Shown here: piece after piece, positions 9,089-18,134 of the stretch
Numbering within the stretch: the stretch's first letter is position 1
Layout: the number at the start of each line of letters is the position of its first letter
Source: a virus
IMG/VR virus record: IMGVR_UViG_3300033148_008797
Location: 1 to 46,734 of that record
DNA length: 46,734 nucleotides
Direction: 5' to 3' (one strand)
Position numbers and translations under genes: made by a program
Notes under the pieces: generated by a model
Told to the model about the DNA's origin: nothing
Database searches by the model: none
Seen by the model: only the letters and a program-made list of their open reading frames with translations

Positions 9089-9651
9089 CTTTTCCCCAAA
9101 CCAAAATACATAGGTTCTGAAGTTCCCCATACCCACAATCCCTCTACAACAAAACTTTTGTTCTCATCAAATCTAAATTTTTTGTATTTTGGTTTTTCAC
9201 CTTCATTCACATACTCTAGAGTGGTGTGTGGCTTATATTCTGGGAATTTATTTGAAACATTGATGGCATTCTTCATCAATTCATCTTTGAATGTGTAATG
9301 CATGTTCTTCAATTTCTTAGAAAAAATAGGCATATGATAGACTTTTTGACCCTCATCATTAACAAATTTTCTTGGTTTGCGACCAATCTTAGCTTTGAAT
9401 GGTCTAACTTGAGAACATACTTTTGAAACTATATTTTGAAGCTTACCATCAAAATGAGGATTCATATCGCCAATATAAACCACAATGATATGTTTTGGAG
9501 ATTGATCTTCTTCTCCTCTTCCATTTGGAATCATCTGAGCAATTTCTGGAGGTAGAGCACAAAATATTCCAACACTCTTTCCTGGTTCTTGTTCTCTATT
9601 TTTGTGCCAATGCATTACATTATATAGATGACTTAAATTTGGTAAATTCAT
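9085..9651 (-). CDS. 2H phosphoesterase / 2'-5' RNA ligase-like protein
   Basis: A 188-residue protein. It carries two His motifs spaced as in the 2H superfamily: KHIIVVYIGD near residue 63, where the usual H-x-T/S appears as HII, and HTTLEYV near residue 147. Families with this fold hydrolyse 2',5' or cyclic phosphodiester bonds, for example tRNA-derived ends or cyclic nucleotides. In phages some degrade antiviral signalling nucleotides, but nothing here shows the substrate. The loss of Thr/Ser in the first motif leaves activity uncertain. It overlaps the preceding gene by TAATG and the next by ATGA, so it is part of one operon. Confidence 0.6.
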   Translation of the reverse strand: MNLPNLSHLYNVMHWHKNREQEPGKSVGIFCALPPEIAQMIPNGRGEEDQSPKHIIVVYIGDMNPHFDGKLQNIVSKVCSQVRPFKAKIGRKPRKFVNDEGQKVYHMPIFSKKLKNMHYTFKDELMKNAINVSNKFPEYKPHTTLEYVNEGEKPKYKKFRFDENKSFVVEGLWVWGTSEPMYFGLGKR

Positions 9652-9989
9652 TATCTCTCTCCTTTTGGTGAAAATGAATCACCAACAAAACTACCATCTG
9701 GAACAGTTGGTTCATCATCATCCATTGGAAATGGACCTCGTTGCGGCATTTGTTTGCCCAATACTATACCTTTTGCCGTATCAATATCACCATCTTGAAT
9801 TGCTTTGATCAAATTTCTAAATTCTGAATCTTTCATTCCCATTTCTTGAGCTGGTGTAAATCCAGTTCTTTTGGCTCTCATCATTTGTGTAATAGCTTTT
9901 CTTGGTCCATTTATATCATTTTTTCTAAGAGCATCTCTAAGTCTATTTACATCTTGCAATGATTCACATAATATTTTCAAAGTAATCAT
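9651..9989 (-). CDS. Hypothetical protein
   Basis: A 112-residue protein I do not recognise. The N-terminal two thirds look helical (ESLQDVNRLRDALRKNDI, AITQMMRAKRTG, EFRNLIKAIQDGDIDTAKGI), a pattern like short helix-turn-helix repeats. The tail is acidic and Pro/Gly-rich (PMDDDEPTVPDG). It lies between the CCA-adding enzyme and the 2H phosphoesterase and overlaps the latter by one base. Confidence 0.6.
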   Translation of the reverse strand: MITLKILCESLQDVNRLRDALRKNDINGPRKAITQMMRAKRTGFTPAQEMGMKDSEFRNLIKAIQDGDIDTAKGIVLGKQMPQRGPFPMDDDEPTVPDGSFVGDSFSPKGER

Positions 9990-9999
9990 CCAAATATCC

Positions 10000-11238
10000 T
10001 CAATGCAACCTTTTTACAAATCCTTCTTTTTGCTTCATAGACTGTATAAAAATAATTAGTTCGTTTTTATCATTACGAACATTTCCTGCATAAATTTGAT
10101 CCATAATTGCTTTTAATACTTGACCAATTTGTTTTCCTTTAAATCCAACTGCAGCAATATCATTCCCAGAAATTTGCAATTCTTTTGGTGAAATTGGCAG
10201 TTCTTCTGCTTTTTTTATTTTTTCTGTTGCTTCACGAAACTGTGGCAATGGATTTGATATGTTCAATGATTCAAACAATTTTTTGAAAAATGGAATACTT
10301 TCTCTGATTTTCTCTTTGAAAACAACTGAATTCCAAAATTCATTTTGCAAAAGATTTCTTGCTGTATCCAAAAACTTTTCCATTTCAATTGTTGGTCTCA
10401 TTTTTTTGGCATCACCACCAAGAATAAAGAAAGCAATAAAATTAGCCAAAATCATTTCTTCTTTAGTTCCCGCAAATTTCTTCAATGAAATTGGCTTAAA
10501 ATCTGAACCAAACAAAAATTTACCAATATCAGTTTCATCCAACAATTTGACAAACAATTCAGGATTTTTTGCTTTTGTCCATGCTTTTTCAAACTCCATA
10601 AGAATTCTTTCCGGAGAAATTGTTGCTAATTTGTTTTTCAATTCCTTCATTGCTTCCAATGTTTTCTTTTCAATGTTAAAATTGAATCTAACGGCAAATT
10701 GAATCGCCCTAAGAATTCTCAGTGGATCTTCATTGAATCTATCTTCTGGTTCACCAACAACTCTTATTAATCTCTTTTGAATATCTTCTTGACCACCAAA
10801 TAAATCTACAACATTACCTTGTACATCTTTTGCAAGAGCATTAATTGTAAAATCTCTCCTGGCTAAATCTGAATCTACAGAAGCTTTGTAATCAGTCTGT
10901 ACAGAAAAATCTGTATGTTTCTGTCCCGTTTTGGTTTCTTTTGTTCTTGGAATTGCAAAATCAAATTCTTCACCATCTATTGTAGCCTTAACAATTCCAA
11001 ATGATTTTCCTACCTCAGATACTTTTCCCAATGATTGCAACACTCTGGCAATTTTTTCTAAAGGAATTCCTGTGATTAGAAAATCTATATCTTTTGATTC
11101 TGGTGTTCCTGGAATCAGCTCATCTCTAACTGCTCCACCTACAATGTAAACTTTTCCACCAGCACGAATAATTCTACTTTGAATTTTTTTGATAGTATTT
11201 TGAGATATAGCTTCTGTTATAAATTTAATAATCTTCAT
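10000..11238 (-). CDS. cca: CCA tRNA nucleotidyltransferase (class II)
   Basis: A 412-residue protein from ATG 11238 (MKIIKFITE). It has the class II nucleotidyltransferase signatures: GGAVRD (residues 34-39), the metal-binding DIDF (50-53), RRDFTINALA (about 126-135), LRAIQFAVRF, and a C-terminal helical body. These enzymes add CCA to tRNA 3' ends, or in related forms add poly(A) to RNA. In a phage this would repair or mature tRNAs during infection. It fits with the bS21 and RF-1-domain genes here as part of a translation-support set. It starts inside the end of the upstream conserved gene. A poly(A) polymerase cannot be excluded from motifs alone. Confidence 0.85.
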   Translation of the reverse strand: MKIIKFITEAISQNTIKKIQSRIIRAGGKVYIVGGAVRDELIPGTPESKDIDFLITGIPLEKIARVLQSLGKVSEVGKSFGIVKATIDGEEFDFAIPRTKETKTGQKHTDFSVQTDYKASVDSDLARRDFTINALAKDVQGNVVDLFGGQEDIQKRLIRVVGEPEDRFNEDPLRILRAIQFAVRFNFNIEKKTLEAMKELKNKLATISPERILMEFEKAWTKAKNPELFVKLLDETDIGKFLFGSDFKPISLKKFAGTKEEMILANFIAFFILGGDAKKMRPTIEMEKFLDTARNLLQNEFWNSVVFKEKIRESIPFFKKLFESLNISNPLPQFREATEKIKKAEELPISPKELQISGNDIAAVGFKGKQIGQVLKAIMDQIYAGNVRNDKNELIIFIQSMKQKEGFVKRLH

Positions 11239-11720
11239 TTGGATAATCAATAAAATATTTTACTTTTTCTAAAGTAGGATTTTCTATTTCAACGCTTCCC
11301 CTTTTTGATCCTATTTTAACATCCAATATAACAACTTTTGAATGTCTAAGCAAATTATTTATTGTATTCAATTGTTTTGGTGTTGGCTTTTTGTGCAAAT
11401 CTAATGTTAGCGTATCACCTCCATAAAATCCCATTCTTATTGCACCCTTATTCATAAAATCAATCATATATCTAGAATTAGAACCCATTCTTTCATCATC
11501 TGGAATACTAGAACCAATTTCTAAATATGCCATTGAAATATTTCTATGATCATATGATCTATCACCGTGGAGAACCACCTTCGGATTTTCCGCTAAAATC
11601 CAACATTTCCCCGTCAGGAAGAATATATCCCGATTCTGATGGATTATAAGTTACTCCAAAAATTTTTTTTGAAACATTAAATATTGTTTGCTCTAACAAT
11701 ATTTTTCTTAGAGGTATCAT
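11225..11720 (-). CDS. Conserved phage protein (LPDG-DFSGK type), requires +1 shift at CGG
   Basis: ATG 11720 starts MIPLRKILLEQTIF... with SGYILPDGEMLDFSGKSEGG, then CCA CGG TGA TAG. Skipping the C of CGG 11567-11565 gives SPGDRSYDHRNISMAY and an open frame to TAA 11225. The combined motif LPDG.MLDFSGK..GG..G.R.YDHR is one I recognise from many phage proteins of unknown function, so both halves clearly belong together. The length of 496 bases is 3n+1. Product about 165 residues. The ATG nearest the second half has no ribosome site. It follows the small DUF5320-like gene by four bases. Confidence 0.8.
11565..11567 (-). other. In-frame CGG, +1 recoding site 3 (conserved phage protein)
   Basis: CCA CGG TGA TAG: two zero-frame stops follow CGG directly. 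CCA (C) GGT GAT AGA restores the conserved GG..G.R.YDHR motif. Confidence 0.92.
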
Positions 11721-11724
11721 TTAT

Positions 11725-11892
11725 TTATTTTTTACCATTTCCTCTTCCGCCACCAAAACCATTTCTACCTCTCCTAGGCAAATACCATTTAGAATTTCCA
11801 CCATTATTGGTTTTTGTGGTTTTACAATTACCTTGACCCCTTCCCGTTCTTGGACCCTCACCTCTTGGTCCTGTTTTATCTCCTCTTGGCAT
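11725..11892 (-). CDS. Small Gly/Arg-rich DUF5320-like protein
   Basis: A 55-residue protein from ATG 11892 behind a perfect AGGAGG ribosome site. It starts MPRGDKTGPRGEGPRTGRG then QGNC, which matches the start of DUF5320 proteins (MP.GD.TGP.G.GP.TGRG.G.C) known from bacteria and archaea. The rest is Gly, Asn and Arg rich (GGNSKWYLPRRGRNGFGGG). Function is unknown. It would be missed by annotation pipelines because of its size. Such genes are unusual in a T4-like phage and may point to the host group. Confidence 0.7.
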   Translation of the reverse strand: MPRGDKTGPRGEGPRTGRGQGNCKTTKTNNGGNSKWYLPRRGRNGFGGGRGNGKK

Positions 11893-11915
11893 TTTATCAA
11901 CCTCCTTGTTAAAAA

Positions 11916-12929
11916 TTAATACTTATCTGCAGCATAAAAAGCCCTAAAAACATTATCAATCCAACCTTTTATACCCAATCTTCTTTTATTTTGTGCAGCA
12001 GCCCTCATTGCAATTTTCCAATTTTCCCACTCACTTGAAGATATATTTTTTTTATAATTCAAAAAATCTATACCTTGTCCACCTCTATTATCTATTTGTT
12101 TAGACACTTTGTAAATCTTTCTTCCGTCTTCATCACTCAATCCATATTTTTTAGGATTAATAACAAATCTCGCAATAACAGTATTAAATTCATTCAAATA
12201 AACATGTGACAAATATGTTGTTGCTTTCAATGCAGAATTGGGAATTGTAGCAATATGTCCAAGCATATCTTTTCTAAAAAAAACTGCCTGTATGGGTTCA
12301 TTTTGATGAATCATTCCAGAACCCTGGTCAATAACTCCATATATATCATACAATTTCATTAAATATTGAGACCATTGTCTAGGATTTTTTTGAGCAAAAA
12401 AATCTCTTGTTATATTCCAAACCACTCCTGGAACTGTTTGAAAATAAGATTCTTCTTCAATATCATTCCACATATCTCTCACAGACGGATCATCACGATA
12501 TATAGAATCTTGTTGCGAAAATATTTTTTCATTTCTTTTTAACAACTCTTGCTTTGTAATCCTGCTATCTTTATCAACTTCTGCAGTACTGCTCACAATT
12601 AAAACTTTATCTCTCCATTGAGGTTTCACTACAAAAATATGCATATATTTTCTATCACTAGCAAATGGCAAATCACCCTTATAAAATTGATCTAGGCTAA
12701 AAAAAACAATAGGATAGGCATATATACCTAATGGAGTATTATAATCAGAACTTGGATTTAATCCTAACTTTTCTACATCAGAATAATGAACCATATAATA
12801 TGGAGCATCTTTATAATTTGAACCAACTTTGTCGTATATTTGTTTGAATCTGTCAAACGGTTTGGTTTTCAATCCCCTCTCTCTTTCACCTCTTTGTTTT
12901 TCGTAAAGATTTTTGAGAGAAGGAATCAT
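11916..12929 (-). CDS. Conserved phage protein, paralogue of 34346-35716
   Basis: About 337 residues starting at ATG 12929 (MIPSLKNLYEKQRG), chosen because its paralogue starts MYPSLKNLFEKQRG and because ATGA overlaps the recoded endonuclease stop. Shared motifs with the paralogue are HYSDVEKLGLNP / HYSHIPKLGLNP, YNTPLGIYAYP / YNTPVGIYSYP, then a strand ending in VKPQW / VEPSY and GVIDQGSGMIHQNEPIQAVFF / GVIDMVSGIVHPSEKTQPVFF. I recognise the type from phage polyvalent-protein-like domains, but no function is known. The conserved His/Tyr motifs suggest an enzyme. Confidence 0.7.
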   Translation of the reverse strand: MIPSLKNLYEKQRGERERGLKTKPFDRFKQIYDKVGSNYKDAPYYMVHYSDVEKLGLNPSSDYNTPLGIYAYPIVFFSLDQFYKGDLPFASDRKYMHIFVVKPQWRDKVLIVSSTAEVDKDSRITKQELLKRNEKIFSQQDSIYRDDPSVRDMWNDIEEESYFQTVPGVVWNITRDFFAQKNPRQWSQYLMKLYDIYGVIDQGSGMIHQNEPIQAVFFRKDMLGHIATIPNSALKATTYLSHVYLNEFNTVIARFVINPKKYGLSDEDGRKIYKVSKQIDNRGGQGIDFLNYKKNISSSEWENWKIAMRAAAQNKRRLGIKGWIDNVFRAFYAADKY

Positions 12930-13818
12930 ATTAAATTTCCTCTCAACCACTTTTCAAATTTTCCGAGATTTTATGTCACCAACCCAAAATCTTTTTAATA
13001 AATAGTTATTTTTTTTGGCCACCCTATTTTTAAGTTTATCGTTATAATAATTCTTTTTTTGAATTTTATCCATCTCTTCCAATTTCAATCCCTTTGGGTG
13101 CCAATATTCCCCGTCTACTTCTATCAATAAATTATAATTTGGTATATAATAATCATAAAATTTTCCATTTATTTTAAATTCTCTTTCAAAATTTATTTTA
13201 TTATTATTCAATATTTCATTACACATGGAAACAACAACATGATTATTTCGCAAATTCATCAACATAATTCTTTGCTTTTCGGTATTATCTTCTGAATTCC
13301 ACCATTCTTTTCTCTTGATAGATATTTTTTTACTCCTTTCTTTGTTTTGCGATATCTTTCTTTTGGTTTCTTCCGTATGATGTTTACCAAAAAATGGATT
13401 ATTTTTGCCTTTCATTATACCAGACATATTTCTTTTTGCAATTGCCTTTTCAAATTTTTTTCTAATTTCGGGCTTTTCCATTGCTTTTTTTGTACCTTCT
13501 GATACTCTTTTTCCCAAATTCAAATCATTTTTATATTGTTCCAATTTTGTTTTTCTTATTTTTTCTTTGGTTTTTTTGGAATGATGTTTGCCATAAAATG
13601 AAGATTTATTACCACTAAGAATTCTTGAATCTTCTTTGGAGCTTTTTCCCTTATTCCACGGAATTCTACCATTCAATTTCTCTTTATATTCTTTTGATAC
13701 TATATCGGCACCGTGGAAATTTTTCCAAATAACTTTCCTTATTCAATCCATGAACAACTAAATGCGAACTTAATGAAGATTTAAATTCTTTTTTACACTC
13801 TAAACATTTAACACTCAT
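12926..13818 (-). CDS. NUMOD3-type homing endonuclease with EDxHD/DUF559-like core, requires two +1 shifts
   Basis: ATG 13818 starts MSVKCLECKKEF (zinc knuckle, HLVVHGL). At CGG 13713-13711 a skipped C gives LEKFPGADIVSKEYKEKL then NGRIPWNKGKS. The frame has NUMOD3-like repeats (YGKHHSKKTKEKI, FGKHHTEETKRKI) and a C-terminal nuclease core (FYDYYIPNYNLLIEVDGEYWH, LLKRFWVGDI). At CGG 12965-12963 another skipped C gives DIKSGKFEKWLRGNLI and a TGA that overlaps the next gene's ATG. The length of 893 bases is 3n+2, as two +1 shifts need. Both junctions with neighbours become ATGA overlaps only in the shifted frames. Confidence 0.8.
12963..12965 (-). other. In-frame CGG, +1 recoding site 4 (endonuclease, second site)
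   Basis: TCT CGG AAA ATT TGA ends early in zero frame. TCT (C) GGA AAA TTT GAA gives SGKFEKWL, and the new stop overlaps the downstream ATG (ATGA). Confidence 0.85.
13711..13713 (-). other. In-frame CGG, +1 recoding site 5 (endonuclease, first site)
   Basis: CCA CGG TGC CGA runs into a stop after nine more codons in zero frame. CCA (C) GGT GCC GAT gives FPGADIVS, a motif common in homing endonucleases, and joins to NGRIPWNKGK. Confidence 0.92.
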
Positions 13819-15015
13819 GTAATAAATAGTCTGTAAATATCGAAAAAGAATAGAAAAAATTGTCCGCACGAAAATTCCAACTGGAACTCCAGCTAATTGT
13901 CTTTTTAAATTATCGGCAGCTTCCATTTCTTGTTGTGCAAGTTTATCATAAGTCATTGAATCTAATAATGTTCTCAATTCTTCTCTCAACATTGTTTGTT
14001 CTTCTCTTCCTTGCATAATTAAATCGGCACCATTCAATGTCAAATCACCATTGGGAATTGGAATTGTCGTAACCTTATTTCTAACTTGACCCAAAACTTC
14101 CTTGGACAAAGCAAGAGCAAATCTACGAATCCACTGCTTTCCCATTGAATTTATTCTAAAATAAGATATATTTCCAAATGGAACATTATTTATACTACTA
14201 ATGCCATCAATTGCTGGATCATTAGAACCGGAAAATGGATCACCCTCATTCAAATAATATGTAAAATGAATAGTAACATCACTTGTTGGAACTGGATATA
14301 ATTTCAAAACATTATCAACAATATCATAAGAATAATTTGATCTCCTGATTCTATGAGATTGTTCTAATTGTTGCGCCCTCAATACATCTTCCCAAATTGG
14401 CAATAAATAAAACACAGTTTCTGGAGAAAATGATTCAAATGAAAATTGATTATGAAGATAATTAACCGCACTTGTTGTATCAAAGAAACGATAGGCTGCA
14501 GTTGGAGAAAAATGAAACATTTCTTTTACTACAATTCTTTGGTTTGTATCTATAGTTCCATCAGCTATTAACAATTCTTGTAAATTATATTTTTCTTGAC
14601 TCGAACTAACCGCAATAGAGGCAGAATATAAAGGTCTTGTTCCTCCAACCATTGCCTCAGAGGAATAAGAATCAGCTCTTCTATTCGCAAGGGCCAAAGA
14701 CATTCTTGCCAATTTTTGTTCTTTTCCTTCCAATGAACCAGTTTCAGCACCAATAATATCTGCAAGCATTGATTTGGCATTATATGAATTTATCATTGCA
14801 GAATATTCTAAAACGGCTTCTTCCAAACAAGTATATACATCTTTATTAGTTAATTCAACTTGCAATAAACTACCACCAAATTTTCTATAAACATACTCAA
14901 CCATACCATCTGCAGCACCAGAAAAATGAACATCTGAATCATATATGCCAAATGGAGTTGGATCTGCAACGTGATTAAAAGAAGCAGTTAAATCCAAAGT
15001 TTCTATTACAGACAT
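13815..15015 (-). CDS. 13: Neck/virion structural protein, gp13-like, requires +1 shift at CGG
   Basis: A protein of about 399 residues from ATG 15015. It begins MSVIETLDLTASFNH, with EYVYRKFGGSLLQVELTNKDVYTCLEEAVLEYS, which is typical of T4-like neck/gp13-position proteins. Near the end the frame is GVPVGIFV followed by CGG 13866-13864. Zero frame would run into the next gene and include its start. Skipping the C gives VGQFFLFFFDIYRLFIT then TGA overlapping the endonuclease ATG (ATGA). The length of 1201 bases is 3n+1. The gp13 name rests on position and general resemblance. Confidence 0.65.
13864..13866 (-). other. In-frame CGG, +1 recoding site 6 (gp13-like)
   Basis: GTG CGG ACA: zero frame fuses the neck protein to the following endonuclease. 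GTG (C) GGA CAA leads to a TGA that overlaps the endonuclease ATG as ATGA. Confidence 0.82.
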
Positions 15016-15023
15016 TTATTAGT

Positions 15024-15698
15024 TTATTTCCTTTTTAGTTTTTTCGCAATTCTATTTAACATACTGGGTTCTTTTGGCAATTTTAATTTTCCCTTATTAG
15101 ATAATCCTTTTTTAATATTACCTAGAGCATCGATATCAAATTGATAATCTTTTCCTAAAGATTTCCCAGCCAAAGATTTAAGACTTGGAGCCCCATCTGG
15201 TTCTGTTCCTCTAATTGGTTGATGTGCAATTGAACGACCTTTTTCACCAGGCTTGTCAGTACTAGTCCAATCTATATCATGTTTTGGAGTTTTATTTGGA
15301 ACTGTATTAAATTTCAAATTAGAAGGAGGTAATTTTTTAACATCTTTTGGTGAAGCAAATGGAATATCATCTTTTTTATTCATTTTTGCCTTTGGAATAC
15401 CATGTAATCTATCAGCAGATTTGTGGGGCGTTTTAGGCAATGGTGGGGGAATTTGTCCTGGTTTTACATTTTTTTGTTGCGTATAATCATCTTTATTTGG
15501 TTGTAAATGTTTACTAAAAGTACCAAACATTCTTTGCCATTGACTACCAACATTCGAAGGAACAACTTTTGATAAATAATCTAACATATTTTTCATAACA
15601 ACAATTTGATGATTTAGTGGAAGTTTGTTTATTCTCCCCATAATAGTTATATAGGCTTCTTGATCCATCGCTTCTTTTAAAATATCTTTTAAATTCAT
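15024..15698 (-). CDS. Hypothetical virion-associated protein
   Basis: A 224-residue basic protein. The N-terminus is helical (MNLKDILKEAMDQEAYITIMGRINKLP), the middle is Pro/Lys-rich and likely disordered (PPPLPKTPHKSADR), and the end is basic (LNRIAKKLKRK). The start resembles other genes here that begin with a short helix, as in core or internal head proteins of T4-like phages. It directly precedes the gp13-like gene. I do not recognise the family. Confidence 0.55.
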   Translation of the reverse strand: MNLKDILKEAMDQEAYITIMGRINKLPLNHQIVVMKNMLDYLSKVVPSNVGSQWQRMFGTFSKHLQPNKDDYTQQKNVKPGQIPPPLPKTPHKSADRLHGIPKAKMNKKDDIPFASPKDVKKLPPSNLKFNTVPNKTPKHDIDWTSTDKPGEKGRSIAHQPIRGTEPDGAPSLKSLAGKSLGKDYQFDIDALGNIKKGLSNKGKLKLPKEPSMLNRIAKKLKRK

Positions 15699-15770
15699 TA
15701 TTTTTTTCCACCCAAAATTATTTATATATCAAATATAAATATTAAAAAACACAACCTTAAAGACAAAAAA

Positions 15771-15788
15771 AGCCCTACTTGTAGGGCT
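15771..15788. terminator. Hairpin terminator, usable in both directions
   Basis: Stem AGCCCTA / TAGGGCT with a CTTG loop, flanked by an A-run on one side and a T-run on the other. On the minus strand it follows the 15816-16412 gene with a run of T, as a rho-independent terminator should. Confidence 0.85.
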
Positions 15789-15815
15789 TTTTATATTCTA
15801 TTATATTACTATTTT

Positions 15816-16412
15816 TTATTGTTCAACAAGAACAGTAGCAATAAAACTAGCGGAAGTGATATCTGGTTCACTGAGATATTCTGCACTTGAAGTCAAACTT
15901 ACACCAATAAATTGACCTGGTTTAAATGTCAAACCAGTAGTATCTTTAGCAACTGTGGTTACAAAGTTTGTTGCAAATGCCGTACCTCTAGTTCCAGTAT
16001 GAACAGCAACCGTACAAGCAACATTAGCATTATCAACCATAACTGAAGCAGTTAATGCACCCGATTTTACTATTTCAGCATCATACATAGTTGCCAATGA
16101 AATTCCCAAAACTGAACCAGAACGGACCATTGGAACACCATCAAATGCTTGAGTTGTAGGATCAGTAGTCGATGATAAAAATGAAGCAGTCATACTAGAA
16201 AAAGTATCTTGCAATACATTACCTTTTGCAAATACCAAAGGCATTACCATACCACCAGTAGTATTTAAATCACCATCAACAGTAACATCACCAGTAACTG
16301 ACATTCCATTCTTATTGACTTCTACAATTTCAACATTATCGGCATCAATAGCCCATCTATTTCTTGCTTTATAATAAATTCTATTTCCTTGATCTCCACC
16401 GCTTGATAACAT
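15816..16412 (-). CDS. Probable virion surface/decoration protein
   Basis: A 198-residue protein rich in Thr, Val, Ser and Ala. The N-terminus (RIYYKARNRWAIDADNVEIVEVNKNGMSVTGDVTVDGDL) resembles the start of phage fibre/appendage proteins. The rest is a run of predicted beta strands (TASVMVDNANVACTVAVHTGTRG, SFIATVLVEQ). It lies downstream of the capsid gene, separated by a homing endonuclease, and ends at a strong terminator, which suggests high-level expression. Exact role unknown. Confidence 0.55.
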   Translation of the reverse strand: MLSSGGDQGNRIYYKARNRWAIDADNVEIVEVNKNGMSVTGDVTVDGDLNTTGGMVMPLVFAKGNVLQDTFSSMTASFLSSTTDPTTQAFDGVPMVRSGSVLGISLATMYDAEIVKSGALTASVMVDNANVACTVAVHTGTRGTAFATNFVTTVAKDTTGLTFKPGQFIGVSLTSSAEYLSEPDITSASFIATVLVEQ

Positions 16413-16490
16413 TTTTATTTCTCTCCCTTAAATATCGAAATTTTAAACTTCAAAAATAAATAGTTGAATACAAAGAAAGAAGAAAAAATA

Positions 16491-18056
16491 TTATAATTCT
16501 AAAACCCAAATATAATTGCCCGAATTAAATATTTTACATACACCATTTTCATTGGCTATTTCATTCTCAGATTTCCCATTTTTAGCTCTATAATTAAATC
16601 TATTAAAACTATTTACATAATCAGTATAGAAATAACCTATTCCACTATGACCAACATATTTAAATCCATAATTTCTATAAACATTTCCAATACCATAACT
16701 ACAATCAGAATAAGTCAAAATTTTATTAAAATTTTCTTGCAAAACCCACTCTTTTACATATTTCATTAAACGAGAAAAAGCACCAGGAATATGCGACTTA
16801 ATAGCAGAACAAAATCTAGCCACCTCTATAGTTCCTGGTTTCTTTTTGGTAAAAGGTTTTCTCAAAGAAATACAAACAACAATTTCTCCATTTTCTTCTA
16901 AAGAAAAAGCTTTTTTATATCTAACATTTCCTTGAAGATGATTATTTTCAAAAAAATTTTTTACTTTTTCGAATGATGGATTTACATTTACAATTAAATT
17001 TCTAGCATGATATTTTTTGAAATTATTATTAATACCCAACTTATTCAAAATAATTGATTCTACAATATCCCTTTTATTTCTCCACTCATCTTCAAATATT
17101 TGAATTAAACATATTTCTTTTTCTTTACATTTTACAAATTTATCATAATGATATTTTTTTGTTTTAAATAAATTACAATGCCAATATAATCCATGAAATT
17201 CTATTGCCAATTTTTTATTTGGAATATACAAATCTAATTCGCTACCAATATTTTGTCTATCATTTCTAATAATTTCTTTCTCATTAACATATTTAAGTAA
17301 AAAATCAACAATTTCTTGTTCATATTTGCTAACTTTACAGATTTTACATTTCGGACATTGAGCAATTCCATCTCTTCCTATATTTTCAATAGAAGACTCA
17401 AAAACAAAATTATGTTCATTACATTTAAATTTTAATTTTTGTTTTCTATTTTTGTAGTCTTTTGCCTCAAAAAGAGGAATATAATTCTTAGAACAACAAA
17501 GAAAAACTATATCTTTATATGAAATTTTTTGTAAACTTTCTCCATATGTATTTTTTCCGTATTTATCTTTAATTGTTTTTCTAATTTTATTTTTTATTTC
17601 TTCATTTTGTATTGGAAATTCAACACCATATTTTTTTAAATTTGTTTGCTTCCTTTTCAATTTTATACTTTCTAAGAAAGCAACATTTTCAACACCATAT
17701 TTTTTTAAATTTGTTTGTTTTATTTTTTGTTTTATTTCATTATTTGAAAATGGATTATTAGTTCCAAATTTTTTAATAAAAGTTTTTTCCCTTTTTCTTT
17801 TTATTTCTTCATTTTTACCAGGATGATTGACTCCATATTTTTTCAAAAATACCCTTTCTCTTTTTAACATTTGACATTTTTTATCAGAACAACAATCTAA
17901 ATCTATATTTTTTCTACCCCTCAATAATTTATGATAAATTCTTTCAAAAATTTTTCCACAAAAATCACACTCAACAACACAAAATTTATTACTATTTCCC
18001 TTTTTAATATTGGGATCAAAATTATTTTTTTCTAATGTCCTATTTCTCAAAATCAT
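16491..18056 (-). CDS. Homing-type endonuclease, PD-(D/E)XK with C-terminal acyltransferase-like domain
   Basis: A 521-residue paralogue of the 899-2398 gene. It has an N-terminal CDFCGKIF...CCSDKKC zinc region, five KKYGV-type repeats (residues about 65-180: LKKYGVNHP, IKKFGTNNP, LKKYGVENV, LKKYGVEFP, IKDKYGKNT), a CPKC knuckle, a nuclease core (SELDLYIPNKKLAIEFHGLYWH, FEDEW), and a C-terminal part with NNHLQG, RKPF, GAFSRLMKYV, SDCSYGIGNVY, YVGHSGIGY. It is intact. It is inserted between the major capsid gene's terminator and the decoration-type gene, a usual place for phage homing genes. Confidence 0.75.
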   Translation of the reverse strand: MILRNRTLEKNNFDPNIKKGNSNKFCVVECDFCGKIFERIYHKLLRGRKNIDLDCCSDKKCQMLKRERVFLKKYGVNHPGKNEEIKRKREKTFIKKFGTNNPFSNNEIKQKIKQTNLKKYGVENVAFLESIKLKRKQTNLKKYGVEFPIQNEEIKNKIRKTIKDKYGKNTYGESLQKISYKDIVFLCCSKNYIPLFEAKDYKNRKQKLKFKCNEHNFVFESSIENIGRDGIAQCPKCKICKVSKYEQEIVDFLLKYVNEKEIIRNDRQNIGSELDLYIPNKKLAIEFHGLYWHCNLFKTKKYHYDKFVKCKEKEICLIQIFEDEWRNKRDIVESIILNKLGINNNFKKYHARNLIVNVNPSFEKVKNFFENNHLQGNVRYKKAFSLEENGEIVVCISLRKPFTKKKPGTIEVARFCSAIKSHIPGAFSRLMKYVKEWVLQENFNKILTYSDCSYGIGNVYRNYGFKYVGHSGIGYFYTDYVNSFNRFNYRAKNGKSENEIANENGVCKIFNSGNYIWVLEL

Positions 18057-18112
18057 AAAATGATTATGCCATATATAGGTGTAAAAATTAACCTAAAAAA
18101 AATAAAAAAAAA

Positions 18113-18134
18113 GAAAGGCCCTTTTGGGCCTTTC
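18113..18134 (-). terminator. Strong rho-independent terminator after the capsid gene
   Basis: GAAAGGCC / GGCCTTTC stem (the inner bases also pair as GGGCC) with a short T-rich loop, followed on the minus strand by a long run of T. It sits 20 bases past the capsid stop, between it and the homing endonuclease. Confidence 0.88.
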
